Positions 44,607 through 47,851 of a DNA stretch of 47,851 bases are shown here, one piece after another (positions within the stretch are counted from its first letter, which is position 1; every line of letters starts with the position of its first letter). Source of the DNA: an uncultured Actinomycetes bacterium. GTDB lineage: Bacteria > Actinomycetota > Thermoleophilia > Miltoncostaeales > Miltoncostaeaceae. Below the pieces are notes generated by a model. The model searched no databases, had not been told where the DNA came from, and saw only the letters and a list, made by a program, of their open reading frames with translations. Location: the NCBI GenBank assembly GCA_937871165.1, contig CALMXK010000170.1, positions 1-47,851 of the forward strand, in the 5' to 3' direction. The translations under genes were made by a program, and so were the position numbers.

Positions 44607-45098
44607 ATGCAGCTTGCAGAGATCAATGTGGCGACGCTTCGCGCGCCATTGGATGATCCGATGATCGCCGACTTTGCGGCGGGGATCGCGCCGCTCAACC
44701 AGTTGGCTGAGGCTGCGCCGGGGTTTGTCTGGCGCCTTGTCGATGAGCCGGGTCGTGTCGACACCGTGGTGGTGGGCGCGTCGCCGTTTGATCCCCGCAT
44801 CATCGTCAACATGTCGGTGTGGGAGTCGTTGGAGGCGCTTCGGGCGTTCACCTACAGCGGGGTGCATCTGGACTTCATCAAGCGGCGCCGGGACTGGTTC
44901 TCACGGATGGATGTGTTTCTTGCGATGTGGTGGGTGGCGGATGGTGAGCGGCCGACGCTGGCGCAAGGGCAGGCGCGTCTGCGGTTGCTTGAGCGCAACG
45001 GTTCGACGGCTCGGGCGTTCACGTTCTCAAGCACGTTCGATGCGGACGGTTCGCCGTCCGTGCCGCGGCAGTGGCCTCCGCACAAGCCTCGGAAGTAG
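44607..45098 (+). CDS. DUF3291-type protein
   Basis: This 163-residue protein reads MQLAEINVATLRAPLDDPM, FAAGIAPLNQLAEAAPGFVWRL, IIVNMSVWESLEALRAFTYSGVHLDFIKRRRDWFSRM and MWWVADGERPTLAQGQARLRLL. This is a dimeric alpha-beta-barrel-like pattern known as DUF3291, related to heme-binding/monooxygenase folds. No ligand residues are assured. ATG 44607 is chosen because family similarity begins there; the frame opens earlier, at 44559. The last three bases (45096-45098, TAG) lie inside a REP-like palindrome shared with the convergent RAYT gene. Confidence 0.8.
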   Translation: MQLAEINVATLRAPLDDPMIADFAAGIAPLNQLAEAAPGFVWRLVDEPGRVDTVVVGASPFDPRIIVNMSVWESLEALRAFTYSGVHLDFIKRRRDWFSRMDVFLAMWWVADGERPTLAQGQARLRLLERNGSTARAFTFSSTFDADGSPSVPRQWPPHKPRK

Positions 45099-45137
45099 TT
45101 AACCGTTCTGGTGTCAGACACCGAAACGGTTAACTAC
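45095..45137. repeat. REP-like palindrome, family 1, copy 4
   Basis: 43 bp with 21-bp arms around one A: GTAGTTAACCGTTCTGGTGTC and the opposite arm GACACCGAAACGG plus TTAACTAC, with two mismatches. It contains the stop codons of both convergent genes: TAG of DUF3291 (45096-45098) and the reverse-strand TAG of the RAYT gene (45134-45136). The outer bases read GTAG at each end, as in classical REPs. Confidence 0.95.
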
Positions 45138-45886
45138 CGTCGTCGCTGATCGCGGGCGTATCCGTTGCGTTTCCATGCCCGGATGGCTCCAACCGATGCT
45201 CCCGTGAGTCGCGAGGCTTCGGCGACCGTCATGCCCCCTTCTTCGATGAGGATCGCGCACGCTTTGCGCGGTTCCATGACTTGAGCGATGGCCGACGGCG
45301 GGGAGTGCCCGGCTCGTGGCTGGAACTCGTGGGGGTGTGGCTCGGGCAGTTCCACCAGCTGGCGCAAGAGCGTTCGGGCATGCAGGGGGCGCCTGTGAAA
45401 GAGCTCGAGAAGATGTTGGACATCGATCGGCACTGGTCCGCTCGTGCCGAGAAGCACGCTCGTGTAGCTGGACCACTCCCATTCTTCGGGATGCTCGACC
45501 AGGCCCGCGCGCACGGGATTGCGGGCCACGTATCGAATGACGGCGAGAAGTTGCTCATCCGAAGTGACTGTCACCGAGTGGTACCTCGACCGAAAGAGGT
45601 GATCAGGCTGGCTGTACTTCCAGTTGAAGAAGCGTGCGTACTGGCCAAAGAGATCACGCAACCCGTCACTCAGATTCGGTTCCGGGGTCGTAAAGCACAG
45701 GTGGACGTGGTTGCCCATCAGACACCAAGCCCAACCGATCCAGGATCGGGTCTGGACGACGTCGCGAAGAAGGGCACAGAACTTCCGGCGATCCTGATGG
45801 TCGAGAAATATCGGGACCCTTCGGTTGCCCCGCATCGTGACGTGGTACGTCAGATCTGCGCCAATCAGGCGCGGCGCTCTGCCCAT
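45134..45886 (-). CDS. REP-associated tyrosine transposase (RAYT)
   Basis: This 250-residue protein belongs to the Y1/IS200-like transposase superfamily and would nick and join single-stranded REP hairpins. It has MGRAPRLIGADLTYHVTMRGNRR at the start, the HUH metal motif MGNHVHL (His60, Val61, His62), and a candidate catalytic Tyr (Tyr83) in FGQYARFFNWKYS. LFRSRYHS and the RAYT hallmark YVARNPVRAGLVEHPEEWEWSSY follow. Residues about 205-245 (GMTVAEASRLTGASVGAIRAW) form an HTH that could aid DNA binding. The ATG at 45886 is preferred (GGAG at 45896-45893, spacing six). REP-like palindromes lie on both sides and its stop is inside one of them. Confidence 0.93.
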   Translation of the reverse strand: MGRAPRLIGADLTYHVTMRGNRRVPIFLDHQDRRKFCALLRDVVQTRSWIGWAWCLMGNHVHLCFTTPEPNLSDGLRDLFGQYARFFNWKYSQPDHLFRSRYHSVTVTSDEQLLAVIRYVARNPVRAGLVEHPEEWEWSSYTSVLLGTSGPVPIDVQHLLELFHRRPLHARTLLRQLVELPEPHPHEFQPRAGHSPPSAIAQVMEPRKACAILIEEGGMTVAEASRLTGASVGAIRAWKRNGYARDQRRR

Positions 45887-45986
45887 TGCTGTCTCCATGT
45901 TCGAAAAACCGTTCATGGATATAAGGGCTGGGGAGACAGTTTCGACCCCCCTTTGCGGGCAGCAATTTCGCGCTTTGCGGCGGCCG

Positions 45987-46029
45987 CTAGTTAACCGTTC
46001 TGGTGTCTGACACCAGAACGGTTAACTAG
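45987..46029. repeat. REP-like palindrome, family 1, copy 5
   Basis: Perfect 43-bp palindrome with 21-bp arms, CTAGTTAACCGTTCTGGTGTC on the left, around a single T. It lies about 100 bases upstream of the RAYT start and 28 bases past the stop of the ABC permease gene. It is the most regular copy and may be the newest. Confidence 0.95.
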
Positions 46030-46057
46030 ACTCCCTGCAAACGCCAGGAAAAACGGC

Positions 46058-47248
46058 CTAGTGCCCGCCTCGTGCGTACGGCTTTCCGTCTGCCGCCGGC
46101 GGCGTCGCCCGTCCGATGAAGCCCACCAAGGCGACCAGTGTCACCACGTACGGCAGACTCTTCAGCAGGTCCGGGCTCACGCCTTCGATCCGGTCCGCGA
46201 GTGCACTCGCAAGACCGAATACCAGGGCCGACCCAAGGATCGGCACCGGCTTCCACTTGCCCAGGATCATGACGGCCAACGCGATGAAGCCGCGCCCGTT
46301 GGTCATGTTCTCCGTGAAGCCGCCGACGAACGCGATCGACAGATACGCGCCGCCAAGCGCCGCCAGCATCCCCGAAATCATCACCGACAGATAGCGGACG
46401 CCGTACACGTTGATGCCCACCGTCTCGGCCGCCCGCGGATGCTCGCCGACCGCGCGGATCCGAAGACCGATCGGCGTCCTCCACAACACCCACCACGACA
46501 GCGCCACCAGCCCGATCGTCATCCACACCATCAGGTTCAAGTCACCGATGACGGTACCGACGAACGGAATGTCGCGAATGCCCGGCAACGACACGTTCGG
46601 GACCTGCGAGATGTTCGGCGGACTGCCGTCAAACCCGTAGACGGCGCGAAATAAGAAGGCTGTGGCGCCGAGCGCAAGGATGTTGATGCCGGTACCGACC
46701 ACGATCTGGTCGGCTTGAAGATGGATGCAAAACACGCCGTGCAACAGTCCCACGAGCGCACCGCACACCACGGCGCCAATCAGCCCAAGCACCCAGCTTC
46801 CCATCTTGTCGGCCACCAACATGCCGAAGAACGCCCCGAACAGCATGGTGCCCTCGAGACCGATGTTCACCACGCCCGCCCGCTCCGAAAAGAGCCCGCC
46901 AAGCGCGGCCAACGTGAGCGGAGTGGCAAAGCGCAACATCGCCGCCAACAGTCCCGCGGTCATGATCTTCTTCAGCGAATCCGGGTCGGCCTCCGTGGCG
47001 CGCAGGGCGATGAACCCGCACAGGACGGCGGCCGTCACCGACCACCACCCTTGCGTCTTGACGCCGCCGCGGATCGCGACGATGCCGATACCGAGGCCCA
47101 CCAGGCACAGCACGATGGCGGGGATCGCCGTCCGCACGATGAACGGTGGGAGCGTCGTCCAAAGCCCGAGCAGCGACACCACGATGCCGAGCCACGGCAA
47201 CCAGCGGGGAGGGACAAACGTGCGTTCAGAAGTGGGCGCCGTCGTCAT
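46058..47248 (-). CDS. ABC importer permease, nucleoside/branched-chain type
   Basis: This 396-residue inner-membrane permease (BPD_transp_2 family) has about ten helices. Sequence signs: FATPLTLAALGGLFSERAGVVNIGLEGTMLFGAFFG (the conserved ERAGVVNIGLEG motif), LHGVFCIHLQADQIVVGTGINILALG, the ATPase-contact loop TPIGLRIRAVGEHPRAAETVGIN, and LAVMILGKWKPVPILGSALVFG. The N-terminal 70 residues hold extra helices. It fits NupQ/YufQ-type permeases, which work with a second permease and a basic membrane lipoprotein (BmpA) to import nucleosides or similar compounds. Overlap ATGA (47245-47248) couples it with the next-upstream permease. Confidence 0.9.
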   Translation of the reverse strand: MTTAPTSERTFVPPRWLPWLGIVVSLLGLWTTLPPFIVRTAIPAIVLCLVGLGIGIVAIRGGVKTQGWWSVTAAVLCGFIALRATEADPDSLKKIMTAGLLAAMLRFATPLTLAALGGLFSERAGVVNIGLEGTMLFGAFFGMLVADKMGSWVLGLIGAVVCGALVGLLHGVFCIHLQADQIVVGTGINILALGATAFLFRAVYGFDGSPPNISQVPNVSLPGIRDIPFVGTVIGDLNLMVWMTIGLVALSWWVLWRTPIGLRIRAVGEHPRAAETVGINVYGVRYLSVMISGMLAALGGAYLSIAFVGGFTENMTNGRGFIALAVMILGKWKPVPILGSALVFGLASALADRIEGVSPDLLKSLPYVVTLVALVGFIGRATPPAADGKPYARGGH

Positions 47249-47782
47249 TTCGGTGACTCCGCCGTCGCTGCGGCAACCGGTGGATGGTGATGGCGATGTT
47301 TGCGCCGCTCCGAGAGCCAGCGGATCAACAGGTCACCGCTCACCATCAAGACGATCACGCCCTGGACGATGTCGCTGAGCGGGACCGCAAGGTCGGCGGC
47401 GAACGCCCCCTGCAGCTGCTGCGAACCTGAGCGAAGCGCCCCGAACAAGAAGGCTGCGAGCACCGACCCGATCGCGGTGTTTCGCCCGAGCAGAGCGACT
47501 GCGATTCCGATGAATCCGATCTGCTCCACCCCGAAGGTGTTGGACGAGATGCGGTACCGCACGCCGAGGACCTCGATGGCGCCGGCAAGTCCGGCGAAGA
47601 TCGCACTCGTCGCGAGGGTCAAGATGAGCGTCCGCTTGACGTTGATCCCGCCTGCGCGCGCGGCTTCCAGGTTGAACCCGGTCGCACGCACCTCGTAGCC
47701 GAACGACGTGCGACGGAAGATCAGCGAGAACACGACCGCGGCGGCAAGCGCCAGAAACAGTCCCACGTGGAGCCCTTGGATG
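47245..47782 (-). CDS. ABC importer permease, N-terminus lost at contig end
   Basis: The C-terminal 178 residues of a second BPD_transp_2 permease, resembling NupP/YufP: LRVRATGFN-type loop as SFGYEVRATGFNLEAARAGGINVKR, AIFAGLAGAIEVLGVRYR, GFIGIAVALLGRNTAIG and DIVQGVIVLMVSGDLLIRWL. Genomic sequence ends at 47782. Beyond it the bases are adapter, which would add the artefactual start MCIRDS to a predicted protein. With the permease downstream it forms a heterodimeric channel. The ATPase and substrate-binding lipoprotein should lie upstream, outside the contig. Confidence 0.88.
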
Positions 47783-47851
47783 CTGTCTCTTATACACATC
47801 TGACGCTGCCGACGAGCGATCTAGTGTAGATCTCGGTGGTCGCCGTATCAT
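47783..47851. other. Nextera/Tn5 adapter contamination
   Basis: CTGTCTCTTATACACATCT (47783-47801) is the Tn5 mosaic end, GACGCTGCCGACGA (47802-47815) the Nextera read-2-side linker, GCGATCTA (47816-47823) an 8-base index whose reverse complement is TAGATCGC, and 47824-47851 the reverse complement of the i5 flow-cell sequence. It is not biological. Any protein predicted across it is an artefact. Confidence 0.97.

Larger units (their letters stand above)
45095..46029. mobile_element. RAYT unit: transposase gene bracketed by palindromes
   Basis: About 935 bp: a palindrome, the reverse-strand RAYT gene, about 100 bases of leader, then a second palindrome. The two palindromes differ in centre base (A versus T), as expected for inverted placement. 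The layout fits a RAYT gene flanked by its own REP targets. Whether the unit moves as a whole cannot be told from one copy. Confidence 0.75.

Noticed and set aside
45095-46029. A classic insertion sequence with terminal inverted repeats and target duplication
   Set aside because: The ends are whole palindromes rather than inverted halves, and I see no direct target duplication; Y1 enzymes do not make such ends.

Overview
The window reads as a fragment of a high-GC actinobacterial chromosome. The evidence is the very GC-rich codon use, frequent GTG/TTG starts, the acyl-CoA carboxylase epsilon subunit, the UPF0182 giant membrane protein, and many short gene overlaps of the ATGA/GTGA kind. A deep-branching soil or sediment lineage (for example Thermoleophilia) is plausible but not proven. 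The right end (47783-47851) is not genomic: it is a Nextera/Tn5 mosaic end, an index and an i5 adapter, so this is the raw end of an assembled contig.

Layout. 1-3663: a truncated reverse-strand ORF, NAD-type isocitrate dehydrogenase, malate dehydrogenase and a family-2 glycosyltransferase. 3811-8827: secreted beta-helix protein, SpoIID-NlpC/P60 fusion, LapA-like protein, MntH with a DtxR/MntR-type operator over its start codon, and an L,D-transpeptidase. 8914-13562: sucCD, a small ORF, a nucleotide-sugar-dehydrogenase-like protein that has lost its catalytic residues, and a GNAT. 13507-19409: a VanZ protein, an ABC exporter pair, a second VanZ interrupted by an amber codon, small proteins, a truncated LuxR-type ATPase and a thioesterase. 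19508-25431: a propionyl-CoA carboxylase/methylmalonyl-CoA mutase operon with a divergent GntR regulator and repeated candidate operators. 25697-34136: RtcB ligase, Gmad2-like lipoprotein, UPF0182, HD protein, two tandem CapA-like proteins. 34183-37419: small membrane proteins, glyA behind a ZTP (pfl) riboswitch, macro-domain protein. 37559-43037: selA-selB, two uncharacterised proteins, a YbdK-type ligase. 43087-47782: LtrA, a DUF3291-like protein, a RAYT transposase bracketed by palindromes, and two permeases of a nucleoside-type ABC importer.

Metabolic logic: propionyl-CoA made in branched-chain or odd-chain catabolism would be carboxylated and isomerised to succinyl-CoA, which sucCD, mdh and icd can process in the TCA cycle. 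The cobalamin-binding mutase subunit and the epimerase are not in the window.

The most interesting system is a RAYT/REP system. A complete Y1-type REP-associated tyrosine transposase (45134-45886) sits between two copies of a roughly 39-bp palindrome. Three more copies lie elsewhere, and every copy lies within about 30 bp of a gene's 3' end, sometimes containing the stop codon. One dispersed copy has paired substitutions that keep the palindrome intact. A second family (a 54-bp inverted pair) shares the palindrome's GGTGCC-N-GGCACC core, and a bare copy of that core lies exactly where the LuxR-type gene is cut off.
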